Shown piece after piece: positions 37,020 to 46,300 of a stretch of 64,000 nucleotides of DNA. The notes under the pieces were generated by a model. That model worked only from the letters and a program-made list of their open reading frames with translations, did no database searches and was not told the DNA's origin. Made by a program: the position numbers and the translations under genes. This DNA is from Mesobacillus maritimus (GTDB lineage Bacteria; Bacillota; Bacilli; Bacillales; Cytobacillaceae): the NCBI RefSeq assembly GCF_019749255.1, contig NZ_JACWFH010000015.1, positions 30,665-94,664 of the forward strand, in the 5' to 3' direction. Position 1 is the first letter of the stretch, and the number at the start of each line of letters is the position of its first letter.

Positions 37020-38092
37020 AATCTTTAATTCATACCATGTTAGCAATTGTGATCGCCTGCGGTCTACTTGCGTTTGTTGCTGCGAAACTAGATGCAACAA
37101 ACGCAGCTGGAGGAAAGGATACACTAGTCGTATACAATTGGGGAGAATACATTGACCCTTCGCTTATCGACCAGTTTGAAGAAGAAACAGGCATTTCTGT
37201 GATTTATGAAACGTACGATTCAAATGAAGCGATGTTAACGAAAATTAGACAAGGTGGCTCAGCCTATGATGTGGTTGTCCCATCAGAATATACGATTGAA
37301 ACGATGATTGAAGAAGATTTATTAATCGAAATTGATCATTCGAAACTGCCCAATTTGCAAAATATTGATCCTTACTTCTTAGATTTACCGTTCGACCCGA
37401 AAAATAAATATTCCATACCGTACTTTTGGGGAACGGTTGGAGTGGTTTATAACCCAAAGGATATTCCAGAACATATTACCTTTGATTCTTGGGACGATCT
37501 GTGGGACCCAGCATTAAAAAATAAAGTATTTTTAGTAGATGGCGCACGTGAAGTCATCGGTTTGGGCTTAAATAGTTTAGGGTATTCATTAAATTCGCGT
37601 GACGACAACGAACTAAAGGAAGCATTAGAAAAATTAAAGAAACTAAACGGCAATGTCAAAGCCATTATTGGGGATGAAATTACACCACTGATGATTAATA
37701 ATGAAGCTACCGTTGCTGTAACCTTTTCTGGGCAAGCAGCAGACATGATGTTCGAAAACGAAGAATTGAATTACGCAGTACCTTCAGAAGGCTCAAATTT
37801 ATGGTTCGACAACATGGTGATTCCTAAAACTTCATTAAATGTGGAAGGTGCCCATCAGTTTATTAATTTTATGCTAAATGCGGAAGTTGCTTCACAAAAT
37901 ACGGATTATGTAGGATATGCGATTCCAAATAAGGCAGCCTGGGAACTATTAGATGATGAAGTGGTAAACGATGAACGTTTTTACCCTCGCGAAGAAAGTC
38001 GCACAAACTTAGAAGTATATGAAAACTTAGGTCTTGAGTTGCTGGGAACCTATAACGAATACTTTTTAGAATTTAAAATGTCACTACAGTGA
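37016..38092 (+). CDS. potD: Spermidine/putrescine-binding protein
   Basis: A 358-aa substrate-binding protein that delivers polyamines to PotBC. The mature part begins at about residue 36 with LVVYNWGEYIDPSLIDQFEE, the PotD/PotF signature. Further family features are VVVPSEYTIETMI, YFWGTVGVVYN and FSGQAADMM. The N-terminus has a Cys at residue 15 in VIACG that could be a lipobox with an unusually short signal, followed by more hydrophobic residues. It may be lipid-anchored or held by an uncleaved helix. It is last in the operon and followed by a terminator. Confidence 0.93.
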   Translation: MKSLIHTMLAIVIACGLLAFVAAKLDATNAAGGKDTLVVYNWGEYIDPSLIDQFEEETGISVIYETYDSNEAMLTKIRQGGSAYDVVVPSEYTIETMIEEDLLIEIDHSKLPNLQNIDPYFLDLPFDPKNKYSIPYFWGTVGVVYNPKDIPEHITFDSWDDLWDPALKNKVFLVDGAREVIGLGLNSLGYSLNSRDDNELKEALEKLKKLNGNVKAIIGDEITPLMINNEATVAVTFSGQAADMMFENEELNYAVPSEGSNLWFDNMVIPKTSLNVEGAHQFINFMLNAEVASQNTDYVGYAIPNKAAWELLDDEVVNDERFYPREESRTNLEVYENLGLELLGTYNEYFLEFKMSLQ

Positions 38093-38221
38093 TGCTTTAG
38101 ATTACAACTGCTCAGTACGAATATTCCATATGTTCTTACCACTTTGGACATGTGGAGGAAGTACGTAGATTGTTATAAAAGAAGGCTGTTTAGGTAAAAA
38201 TTCGAGAAAAAGTAACTAAAA

Positions 38222-38264
38222 GAAAAAGCAGGTACCCGATAAAAAGGGATAACCTGCTTTTTTT
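38222..38264 (+). terminator. Terminator after potABCD
   Basis: AGCAGGT with inner CCC pairs with GGG and ACCTGCT, then seven T. Confidence 0.85.
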
Positions 38265-38380
38265 AAATTTCAAAAGCTCCATGGATTAAAAAAATGGTCT
38301 TATTCCATAGAAATTTCGAGTGTATTAGGAGAATAAAATTTTATTTTACCTCGCTCGAAAATATGTTGTCAATAATAAAT

Positions 38381-38488
38381 TTGTGATATTTCCAAAAAAA
38401 TGTTATAATAGTCGTACAATTGTTTATTAATCGTATTCCGAATTCCACTGTGTAATGGTGCAGTAGAATCATGGATACGTTTTTTTTA
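38381..38488 (+). ncRNA. Candidate short transcript with own promoter and terminator
   Basis: TTGTGA, 17-base spacer and TATAAT (38381-38409) form a good housekeeping promoter. Only about 20 bases after the expected start comes a hairpin (CGTATTCC with GGATACG, inner CCACTG/CAGT pairing, 38432-38479) followed by nine T. The product would be an RNA of about 70 bases, or the attenuated leader of the gene at 38790. It does not match a riboswitch class that I know. Confidence 0.4.
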
Positions 38489-38546
38489 ATATCCATTTAT
38501 AAATCAGGAAAATTCAAACAGTTGTGTGAGCTTTAAGGGAGGTTAG

Positions 38547-38585
38547 TTGAATAAAATGATCAATTCACTACCTAATCGTAGATGA
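38547..38585 (+). CDS. Possible leader peptide
   Basis: A strong AAGGGAGGT site is followed by TTG AAT AAA ATG and a 12-codon frame (MNKMINSLPNRR, then TGA). It lies between the candidate attenuator and the hypothetical gene at 38790, some 200 bases before that start. The good ribosome site with a very short frame is what leader-peptide attenuators look like, but there is no proof of translation. Confidence 0.3.
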   Translation: MNKMINSLPNRR

Positions 38586-38789
38586 GATTTTATTCTAGGC
38601 TCTTTTCAAAGATTAAAGCCCGTTAAGCTAAGCTCATTTCATACCGGCAAATAAAATACAAATAATGAGAAAAGAGCATGCAACTCAAATTAAAAAGCGA
38701 ATAACTAGCTGTTCATGCGCTAAAGTGGCTTCTGGATTTTAGCAACATTTTTACGAAAACAGCCTTATTTTACAAGGAGGACTAGAATA

Positions 38790-39644
38790 ATGAATCTAAT
38801 TGATAAGAAAGTTACACACAAACGGTTTGGCATGGGGAGTATCGTGAACCATAATGATTCTAGTATTGAAATAAACTTCGCAACCGAAAATAAAAAGTTT
38901 GTTTTTCCCGATGTATTTGGAGAGCATTTAAAATTACATGATAAAAGTGTTGCGGATTCACTTGAAAAAATAATACAAAAAAAGGAAATGGAGCGAAAGG
39001 AGGAAGAATGGAAGAAAGAAGAGGAAAGAAAACTACAACGTAAAAACCAGGAACTTCGCCTGGAACATGAAAAACTTATGAAAAATCATAAACTTCATCC
39101 CGAATCACAAATGGTTTTCTGGTGTGACACAGAAGAACAGGAGAGTTCGTTGTCAGACTGGCAGGTTTTTTCAGGTGAAATAAAAAGTGGGAGTAACAAG
39201 GGGAAGCCAAACAAACCTATCCGCTTGCACCAAAACAGCGCTGTCCTGTTAACAGCAATCGATGCCAACGCACCTGAAAAAGATAGACGTATCTTAGGTG
39301 TCTACATGGTGAATGAAAAGTTTATCGGGAAGCTTTGTGAAGATGGAAATATTCCGGCTCATTCAAGATACAAACTTCAACTTACAGATCAGGAATCGAA
39401 TCAGATGCTTTTCTGGGAATATTATGTAAATGAAAAGCTCCCTGAAAAAATGACATGGAATACAGGTAAATACCGTTATTTTGATAATTCATGGATGGCG
39501 CAAATTTTGCATGATATCGTTTCGATGAAAAGTGACTCAGAGGAAAAAGAGTTGGCAGAACAATTTTTTGCCCACTTTTGCAAAATGAATCGAATAACAG
39601 ATCAAGATTTACCAAAGCGTAATGGCGCGTTAATGCGTATGTAG
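38790..39644 (+). CDS. Hypothetical protein with N-terminal Tudor/KOW-like domain
   Basis: A 284-aa cytoplasmic protein that I cannot name. Residues 1-45 (KKVTHKRFGMGSIVNHNDSS, then a hydrophobic strand) resemble the small beta domain at the C-terminus of PcrA/UvrD helicases, which binds RNA polymerase. Residues 55-100 are a charged helix or coiled coil rich in Glu/Lys. The C-terminal 180 residues (MVFWCDTEEQ, GVYMVNEKFIGK, MLFWEYYVNEK) form an unrecognised globular domain. GGAGGA precedes the ATG. The long leader with a hairpin and short frame suggests regulation before translation. Confidence 0.6.
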   Translation: MNLIDKKVTHKRFGMGSIVNHNDSSIEINFATENKKFVFPDVFGEHLKLHDKSVADSLEKIIQKKEMERKEEEWKKEEERKLQRKNQELRLEHEKLMKNHKLHPESQMVFWCDTEEQESSLSDWQVFSGEIKSGSNKGKPNKPIRLHQNSAVLLTAIDANAPEKDRRILGVYMVNEKFIGKLCEDGNIPAHSRYKLQLTDQESNQMLFWEYYVNEKLPEKMTWNTGKYRYFDNSWMAQILHDIVSMKSDSEEKELAEQFFAHFCKMNRITDQDLPKRNGALMRM

Positions 39645-39793
39645 ATGTTTAGCCTAAAGATGAATAAGTGCTTGACTCTGGTTATTGGTGAGAATAAATA
39701 ATGATAAAACTAAATAAAATTTCGATTCCGTTTGCAGGATTTAGCATTAAAGGCAATAATTTTGAAAAGTTACTAACACCTCATAGTATGTTT

Positions 39794-39879
39794 CCACATA
39801 CACTCAGATATGTTGAGGGTATAGCGTACATCTAACATTAAAAAAGAAGGCAACTACCCTTTGTGGCTGTTGCCTTTTG
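39794..39879 (+). repeat. Dispersed repeat with built-in terminator, copy 1
   Basis: CCACATACACTCAGATAT starts a stretch ending in GGCAACTACCCTTTG, and the latter forms a terminator (GGCAAC at 39849-39854 with GTTGCC at 39869-39874, then TTTT). The same order and spacing (52 against 49 bases between the two cores) recur at 56453-56534. It lies in the 390-base gap between the hypothetical gene and the MscS gene, where no gene is visible. Confidence 0.55.
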
Positions 39880-40036
39880 ACGTTTCTAGCCCTTCGGTTT
39901 GACTTACTCGGTACCTTAAAGTGTGACAATTAAGGGCTAATGCCTCATTTTTTCGTTTTAGATAAAGTAAGAATTGACAGGTTCGATACTTACCCGTAAA
40001 GTTGCTTATGATGTAAATGAAAACGGAGGAGAACAG

Positions 40037-41305
40037 ATGCAATTCATTAACAATTTACTTCTAGATATGGAACTAGATCCTAGAATAGTAGAATATCTAT
40101 CGATTATCATTAAGGTTCTATTAATTGGTCTTATCTGTATCGTTGCAAATTTTATTTCAAAGAAAATTGTGATCAGGGTCATTACTAGGGTTGTGACAAA
40201 CTCAAAAGTCAAGTGGGGTAAAATCATTTTAGACAGACAAGTCTTTCGAAAGTTATCCCATATTGTTCCTGCAATCATTATTTATTCGTTTTCTTCAATC
40301 TTTCCAAACTATCAATCAATCATTGAGAAGTTGGCGATTGCCTATATCATTATTGTTGGGCTAGTGTTTATTCAAAGTTTACTAAATGCAATGAACGATA
40401 TTTATCAAACCTTTGAAATATCCAAGGTTAAGCCAATTAAAGGCTATATTCAGGTAGTTAACATAATTATCATGATTCTTGGGTCCATCTTAGTAATTTC
40501 GAATCTAATAGGGAAGAGTCCTCTCATTCTATTAAGTGGGTTTGGTGCTCTATCGGCCGTACTGATGTTAGTATTCAAAGATTCGTTACTAGGATTAGTA
40601 GCAGGAATTCAATTGACCGGCAATGATATGGTTCGAGTCGGTGATTGGATTGAAATGCCTAAATATGGGGCAGATGGTGACGTGATTGATATTTCTTTGA
40701 ATACCGTACAGGTACAAAATTTTGACAAAACGATTACAATGATCCCGAGTTATGCGCTTATTTCTGATTCATTTATCAACTGGAGAGGGATGCAAAGCTC
40801 AGGAGGCAGACGAATCAAGCGCTCTTTGTACGTAGATACCAGTAGTATCACGTTTTGTACCGAGGAGATGATCGAGAAATTTATCAAAGTGCAATACCTA
40901 TCCGACTATATCATCCAAAAGGAAAGAGAAATTACGGAGTATAATGCCAAAAATCAAGTTAATCGGGACAATCCTGTGAATGGTAGGGCTCTTACTAATA
41001 TTGGTGTTTTTCGGGCATACATCAGCAATTATCTCAAAAATCACGATGGAATCCATCAGAATATGACCTTAATGGTGAGACAACTAGCTCATAGTGAACA
41101 CGGCTTGCCTATCGAAATTTATGCTTTTACAAATTCCGTACAGTGGGACGTCTATGAAACAGTGCAATCTGATATTTTTGACCATCTCTTTGCTGTCGCA
41201 CCAGAATTTGGACTTAGAGTTTTCCAGAATCCATCTGGCGCTGATTTAAGAAACAGGGTAGAAGAATCGAACAACAATGCTTTGCTGGGCGAAAGAAGTT
41301 ATTAA
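40037..41305 (+). CDS. Mechanosensitive channel, MscS family
   Basis: A membrane channel of about 422 aa that opens under membrane tension and protects against osmotic downshock. There are four to five N-terminal helices, then the conserved pore helix LLSGFGALSAVLMLVFKDSL and the MscS beta domain (VRVGDWIEMPKYGADGDVID, TITMIPSYALISDSFINW), then a longer C-terminal cytoplasmic part than E. coli MscS. The extended helices and C-terminus make it YnaI/YbdG-like. ATG 40037 follows CGGAGGAG; the frame is open upstream without a ribosome site. Confidence 0.9.
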   Translation: MQFINNLLLDMELDPRIVEYLSIIIKVLLIGLICIVANFISKKIVIRVITRVVTNSKVKWGKIILDRQVFRKLSHIVPAIIIYSFSSIFPNYQSIIEKLAIAYIIIVGLVFIQSLLNAMNDIYQTFEISKVKPIKGYIQVVNIIIMILGSILVISNLIGKSPLILLSGFGALSAVLMLVFKDSLLGLVAGIQLTGNDMVRVGDWIEMPKYGADGDVIDISLNTVQVQNFDKTITMIPSYALISDSFINWRGMQSSGGRRIKRSLYVDTSSITFCTEEMIEKFIKVQYLSDYIIQKEREITEYNAKNQVNRDNPVNGRALTNIGVFRAYISNYLKNHDGIHQNMTLMVRQLAHSEHGLPIEIYAFTNSVQWDVYETVQSDIFDHLFAVAPEFGLRVFQNPSGADLRNRVEESNNNALLGERSY

Positions 41306-41318
41306 AATCATTCATTAC

Positions 41319-41364
41319 AAAGAACCGACTGGTATGTATTACCAGTCGGTTCTTTGCTATTTTT
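41319..41364 (+). terminator. Terminator after the MscS gene
   Basis: A 16-base perfect stem (AAAGAACCGACTGGTA and complement) around TGTAT, then TTT and a later T-run. Confidence 0.9.
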
Positions 41365-41553
41365 ATTGTTGCCGGACCTTAAATAAAATGAATTGCAAGT
41401 GTTTCATAAATAAACCCTAGAAGTCTTCAATAACGTCTTGTATAGCTCTTATTATTCCGTTTTAGCATCAGGTTTGAGAAAGTTTGTTTAGATAGAAAAT
41501 GTTATAAAAACTTATTAAAAAGCATAGTTTTTTTTACTAATTGTTAAAAATAC

Positions 41554-41582
41554 TTTACATTTTTCGGTCATCCATATATGAT
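41554..41582 (+). promoter_or_regulatory. Promoter of the cylR2-like gene
   Basis: TTTACA, 17-base spacer, TATGAT, ending about 40 bases before the small regulator gene. The rest of the 318-base gap is AT-rich without other features beyond the terminator. Confidence 0.6.
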
Positions 41583-41623
41583 TGAATTAAGTTCTGAAGA
41601 ATTAATTTTTTAGGAGGTATGCC

Positions 41624-41827
41624 ATGTTATCTAATCGAGTAGCGGTCTATCGAGCCATAAAAGGGTGGTCTCAGCAAAATTTAGCAGATCGTGTGGGAGT
41701 TAGCAGACAAACGATTATGCATATCGAGAAGAATAAATACACCCCTTCATTGGCTCTTGCCTTTAAAATAGCTCTAGCTTTTGAAGAGGACATAAATACT
41801 ATTTTTGCATACCAGGAGGAGGAATAA
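41624..41827 (+). CDS. CylR2-like XRE regulator
   Basis: A 67-aa DNA-binding protein that is essentially one XRE helix-turn-helix: RVAVYRAIKGWSQQNLADRV, then VSRQTIMHIEKNKYTPSLAL and FEEDINTIF. Size and sequence resemble CylR2 of E. faecalis, the repressor of the cytolysin operon, whose helix-turn-helix reads closely (SRQTI-x-x-IEKNKY-x-PSL, from memory). Strong AGGAGGT site. It lies 3 bases before a small membrane protein gene, like the cylR2-cylR1 pair. Such pairs also exist away from lanthipeptides, so the role rests on context. Confidence 0.85.
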   Translation: MLSNRVAVYRAIKGWSQQNLADRVGVSRQTIMHIEKNKYTPSLALAFKIALAFEEDINTIFAYQEEE

Positions 41828-41830
41828 GTC

Positions 41831-42124
41831 ATGATTGTCTTTCTAATTGCCTTATTATTGCTTGTTGTTGTGTTGTCTAATATGTACTTCTTCAATTTCC
41901 AGAAAAGTCAGGAAGGTCAAGACGAAAGAGGGAAGCTCATTCTATATAAAACGGTTTCCTCCATGTATAATGCCTTGTTCGTCGGATCGGTCGTTCTAAT
42001 CGTTCTAAATTTAGTTGATATAGTAAATGCTGAAACAACGATTGAGCTATTGATGTACTTCTTAATTTTTATTGGGGTATATGGGACGTTTCTTCTATAT
42101 CGAAATAAAAATAAACCAATGTAA
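41831..42124 (+). CDS. CylR1-like small membrane protein
   Basis: A 97-aa protein with three predicted membrane helices (about residues 1-18, 48-66 and 73-92) and a cytoplasmic loop QKSQEGQDERGKLILYK between the first two. The DERG loop is typical of small membrane proteins encoded after XRE regulators. CylR1 of the cytolysin locus has the same size class and position and works with CylR2 in quorum-dependent derepression. The start lies 3 bases after the regulator stop, with GGAGGAGG inside that gene's end. Confidence 0.7.
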   Translation: MIVFLIALLLLVVVLSNMYFFNFQKSQEGQDERGKLILYKTVSSMYNALFVGSVVLIVLNLVDIVNAETTIELLMYFLIFIGVYGTFLLYRNKNKPM

Positions 42125-42160
42125 ATTCTTTATTTACAAGGAATCGAGGAGGATAAGATA

Positions 42161-43255
42161 TTGAAGCAAATAATGAATAGACCACTCTATCTTTATGTGT
42201 TTTTTATACTACTAATGGTGTTATTATCTTTCATATTCCCAGAAAAAAGTCATACTATTTTAAATTACTTACTCGTTTTTTTTGCTTGGAATATGGCTGT
42301 GATTCTTCACGAACTAGGTCATGTATTTTTTGGCAAGAAGAATAATTTGAATGTAATCGAAATGACTGCGATGTTTATTCGGATAGTCAAAAGCAAGGAT
42401 AGGACAATAATCTCTGAAAATAAAGATTGGAACAAAGTTGGTGGGGTCGTTCATTTTCTACCTGGAGACTCTACTAGGAACTTAACGACTAGGTGGAAAT
42501 GGTCTGTTTTGGGAGGACCAATTTTTAGTTTTTCTTTTGGGATTTTATTTTTACTCCTAAGCTGGATGTATCCATTATTTTTTATCAATATCCTAGGGTA
42601 TATGAATATAGCGATAGGAGTCATTACTGTTATCCCTTTTGCTCAATCGGATTCTTCGATATTCCTCATGCTACACCGTAACGATAAAAATGCGAATGAA
42701 TACATTCTAAGCTTACTATTGTTGCAAGAGTTTTCATCTGACAAACAACCGTCCCAATGGTCTAAAGAGGTTGTAGAACAAAGTCGAGATTTATTATCAA
42801 ATGATCTGAATATGGCAAATGAGAAACATTCTATTCTAAGATTGCCATTATATTATTACTATTTTGATGTGGGCAATTATTCAGAAGCCTTAAATGTTCT
42901 TAAACCGATTAGTAAGGCAAGTCAGGATGTTCTTATGTCTGACCCTCAAACAAATATCATGTTTAACTTATATATTACCCATCTTTGTTTGTTTAATAGA
43001 AACCACGGTTATTTACAGTCATTATCTCAACCATCGAACATCGACTTAATAGGGAATAAAGAACCCTATTCTTACTATCGTACTTTAGCTGCTTACAAAA
43101 CGTTCCAGCAAGATTTCAACGGAGCAAAAGAGGCTCTGAAACAAGCAAAGGACCTTTTGAATCAAGAGTTGAAATTATCTTATGGCTATGCCAAAGTTGA
43201 AAAACATCTCTTGGAGGGGATTCAAGAAGAGATCCTATTAGAAAAAACAATGTAG
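42161..43255 (+). CDS. M50-like membrane metalloprotease, candidate CylI-like immunity protein
   Basis: A 364-aa protein with at least five hydrophobic segments in the first 170 residues and a soluble, helix-rich C-terminal half (about 175-364) that looks TPR-like. The zinc site of site-2 proteases is present: HELGH (His50, Glu51, His54) in the second helix and a putative third ligand Asp164 in VIPFAQSDSS. The start is TTG after GAGGAGG. It is co-directional with the CylR2/CylR1-like genes and convergent with lanM. I recall CylI, the cytolysin immunity protein, being described as an S2P-like membrane protein, so immunity is the best guess; a signalling protease is the alternative. Confidence 0.7.
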   Translation: MKQIMNRPLYLYVFFILLMVLLSFIFPEKSHTILNYLLVFFAWNMAVILHELGHVFFGKKNNLNVIEMTAMFIRIVKSKDRTIISENKDWNKVGGVVHFLPGDSTRNLTTRWKWSVLGGPIFSFSFGILFLLLSWMYPLFFINILGYMNIAIGVITVIPFAQSDSSIFLMLHRNDKNANEYILSLLLLQEFSSDKQPSQWSKEVVEQSRDLLSNDLNMANEKHSILRLPLYYYYFDVGNYSEALNVLKPISKASQDVLMSDPQTNIMFNLYITHLCLFNRNHGYLQSLSQPSNIDLIGNKEPYSYYRTLAAYKTFQQDFNGAKEALKQAKDLLNQELKLSYGYAKVEKHLLEGIQEEILLEKTM

Positions 43256-43285
43256 TGATATTTCGTAGGTTCATTCATAATAAAA

Positions 43286-43373
43286 TTTAAGGTTGTCTCG
43301 TTAAAGAATCCGCCAATCTGACAACAATGATTAACACAATTTTAGGATTGAATTCTCTTGAGACAACCTTAAA
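43286..43373. terminator. Long inverted repeat between convergent genes
   Basis: TTTAAGGTTGTCTC (43286-43299) and its exact complement (43360-43373) are 60 bases apart, with weaker complementarity continuing inward. It can fold from either strand and probably ends both convergent transcripts. The long spacer is unusual for a simple terminator. Confidence 0.6.
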
Positions 43374-43376
43374 CAA

Positions 43377-46300
43377 CTATTTTTTAGGTTCTAATGTAAG
43401 AATAGAGGGGATGCTAACTGGGTCAACTAATCGGAGCAATTGATAACCAATGCCTGACAACCCAAGAAACATACCAGGTAGTTCAATTTTATTTGAGACA
43501 CCCGTTGAATATTTCCCATTCTCGTTTTTTTCCTTAATCACATTGCTTCCAATCGCTTGTGCGAAATTTATTAGTTTTTGGTCTTTAAACTTTAGACCAG
43601 CACTTAAGAATAATTCACTATTCCCGAGGTCTCCGTGACAAAGACAGTGACTTCGGCCCATCCCAACTTCTTCTACAGCAGAAATCGCTCGATCGATTTC
43701 TTCCTTTATCATAGGATCATGTATGGAGTTCATATATTGTAATCTACTTAATCCGATTCCTGTCGCTCCATGGCACCATGCTGCTGAGTGCTCCTGGACT
43801 TTCATGTCTCCTTCTCTCAAGTCTTCCCAATTGTTATGATTGTGATTATAAAGGGAGCGATCATAAGCTATTGCCTGCAGGGCTGTCTCTAGATATTCTT
43901 CTTGTTTGGTTGCCTCGTACAAACGCAATAAAGACCAAGCAATTCCACTTGTGCCATGGGATAAGCCACCCAAGCATGTGTTACTGTTTGTATCAGGCCA
44001 TCCGTATCCATTGTTCATTTGAACTTTATGTTCTAGCAAATGTTGACCGTATTTCTGTGCTGCTTGTAACGCTTTTGTAGACCCGAATTGTTCATGCGCA
44101 TTCAATAAGACTTGTATAATTCCAGCACTACCGCCTAGTAAATCAAAATGGGAGTTGTTTTTAATATGGTCTGATAGTAGATCAATGCGGTTATTTACAA
44201 CATTCTCAACCCGATTGTTCTTCCCAAATAGAGAGAGATAGTGTGATAAAACATGGATATCTGCGGCCTTGCCAAAATACGCACTAAAGAAATCACTCGA
44301 ATATGCAGGTGTATACAAAATTGATTCAAGAGATTTATCAGCAAGGTCTTTATACGCCTCTTTTTGTGTAATGTTACTCAGATAAGAGAGAAATAAGGTT
44401 ATTCCACCGATGCCGTTATAAAGACTAGTATCTAATGGAGAGACATGCCATTGTCCATAATAGTTTGTCTCTAAGCTAATCCATGTTGCATCATTCTTTT
44501 CCCCATATATTGCTTGCTCTAGTAATAGATCGCCTATTTTTTCGGCTTCCTGAATAAAGAGCTCTCTATCAAAAGATTGTTCGGACATGATTTCTTCTTT
44601 GGTTTTTATTTGGTATTTATCTTCTTTTTTATTGCTAAGCAATGAAGCTTTGATCCACCCAATTTGTTCTTCGATAGTAAAAAGAGAAAGATTTTCAACT
44701 CTACCTATTACATTTCTGTAACTGGATTGTTCATAGAAGTTTGGAACTCGTTCACCAGTACTCGATACCAAATCTACACTATCTGTTGTGGTGAAAAAGA
44801 CTGGAATATCATTATGCATAATATCTTTTATTTCTAAAGGAATGGTTCTTTGATCAAGGTTTGTAAACCATAATCGGTCTAATAACTTCTCACGATCTAA
44901 CCAGTCTGTTAAATAATCAGGATGACTAGACTCCGAAATAAAGTCACCATAAAACTGGGTAGGGCGAATAATTACTCGAACAGTATCTTCCTTGAATGCA
45001 GAAAGAACGCCTTCTTCTTTGATTAACTCGGCCTTGTTCTTCATAACGATGTCACAGATTGCTTCAAATCCTGCTACAATTTGTTCAGTATAATCAGATG
45101 CTTCTACTACTTTGTCGTTAAGTTTCGGTACATTTTGATCCGACTCTTTTGATGTGATTGGCTTTCGAACAAAACGCATATTATCGGTACCATAATCTTC
45201 AACTTGAAGAATTGGGATTGGCATTTCTTTATCAGTCGAACTTACTCCACTTAAATCAATCCCTTTTCCATCTCCTCGTCTAAAAGATAAATGAGGCAAT
45301 AGGGCGGTTCCTAGGACGGAGTTGTGAATTTTTTCTTTTGCAGCAAGGTCTGCACTAGGTTCAAAATTCATTTTTGAAATTGGATGAAACAATGTTTCTA
45401 AATCAATTAAGATTGGATATTCACCTTTTGCTATAAGGTTTTCGGAATGGAAATCTGTCCCTCGAACCAAGTATAAAACAGCTAATAAACCACCTAAGCG
45501 GTAGTAATAGTTCTCGATTTCTTTTTCTGTTTCGCACCCGACGTATTCAATTTTTTCTTCCCATGCATACTCTTCTCGACTGATGATGCTATAAGATTGT
45601 AATTTCGGTTCGAAACCTTTCTTATTAAACCAATCTAGTAACTTTCCAAAGTCATGGGAAAGAGATAATGATTTCGGCTTATAAAGAATCTCTAAATCAT
45701 CGGTGAATTTAAACTTCATTACTGATTTCCCTTTTTGGTGAGAATCTCCTAACTCAGCTGTTATTTTTTCAAGAACATGCTCTCTTATATGTAATTTTTC
45801 ACCTAAGAGTGACCAATCAGATAAAAACCGATCAAGGGCTTCAATCGTGTTTGTAATAAAATAGTCTGTCTTGGTCATAACTACTTTTGCTAATACGGGG
45901 TATTCACTATAGATAAACTCTAAATAATCTGGGTTTAATAACTTTTCTCTTATATAAAATTGCAAGCGATCTTCAGGGGTGTCTCCATGTAGTTCGTTCA
46001 TTTTTTTACAAACATGCATTTCTAAAACAAACGTACGAGCGCCCACTTGTGTTAGTCCAGAAGCTAAATTGTACATTAGAGATGGCAAGAGTTTATCCCA
46101 ATTAACGAGCTCTTCTAAGATTGGATGATCTTGATAATATTGCTCTAGTTTGAACCTTGCCCATAATAGGAATGGCCGATAAGCAAAACTTAAATTTAAA
46201 TCCTCGGAATCTTTTACTAAATGATCTCGATTTAAAGTAAAAGCCTCATCAATTAATTTCATCCAATGTGGTTGCTGCTGTTCTATTACCTCAAAGTGTT

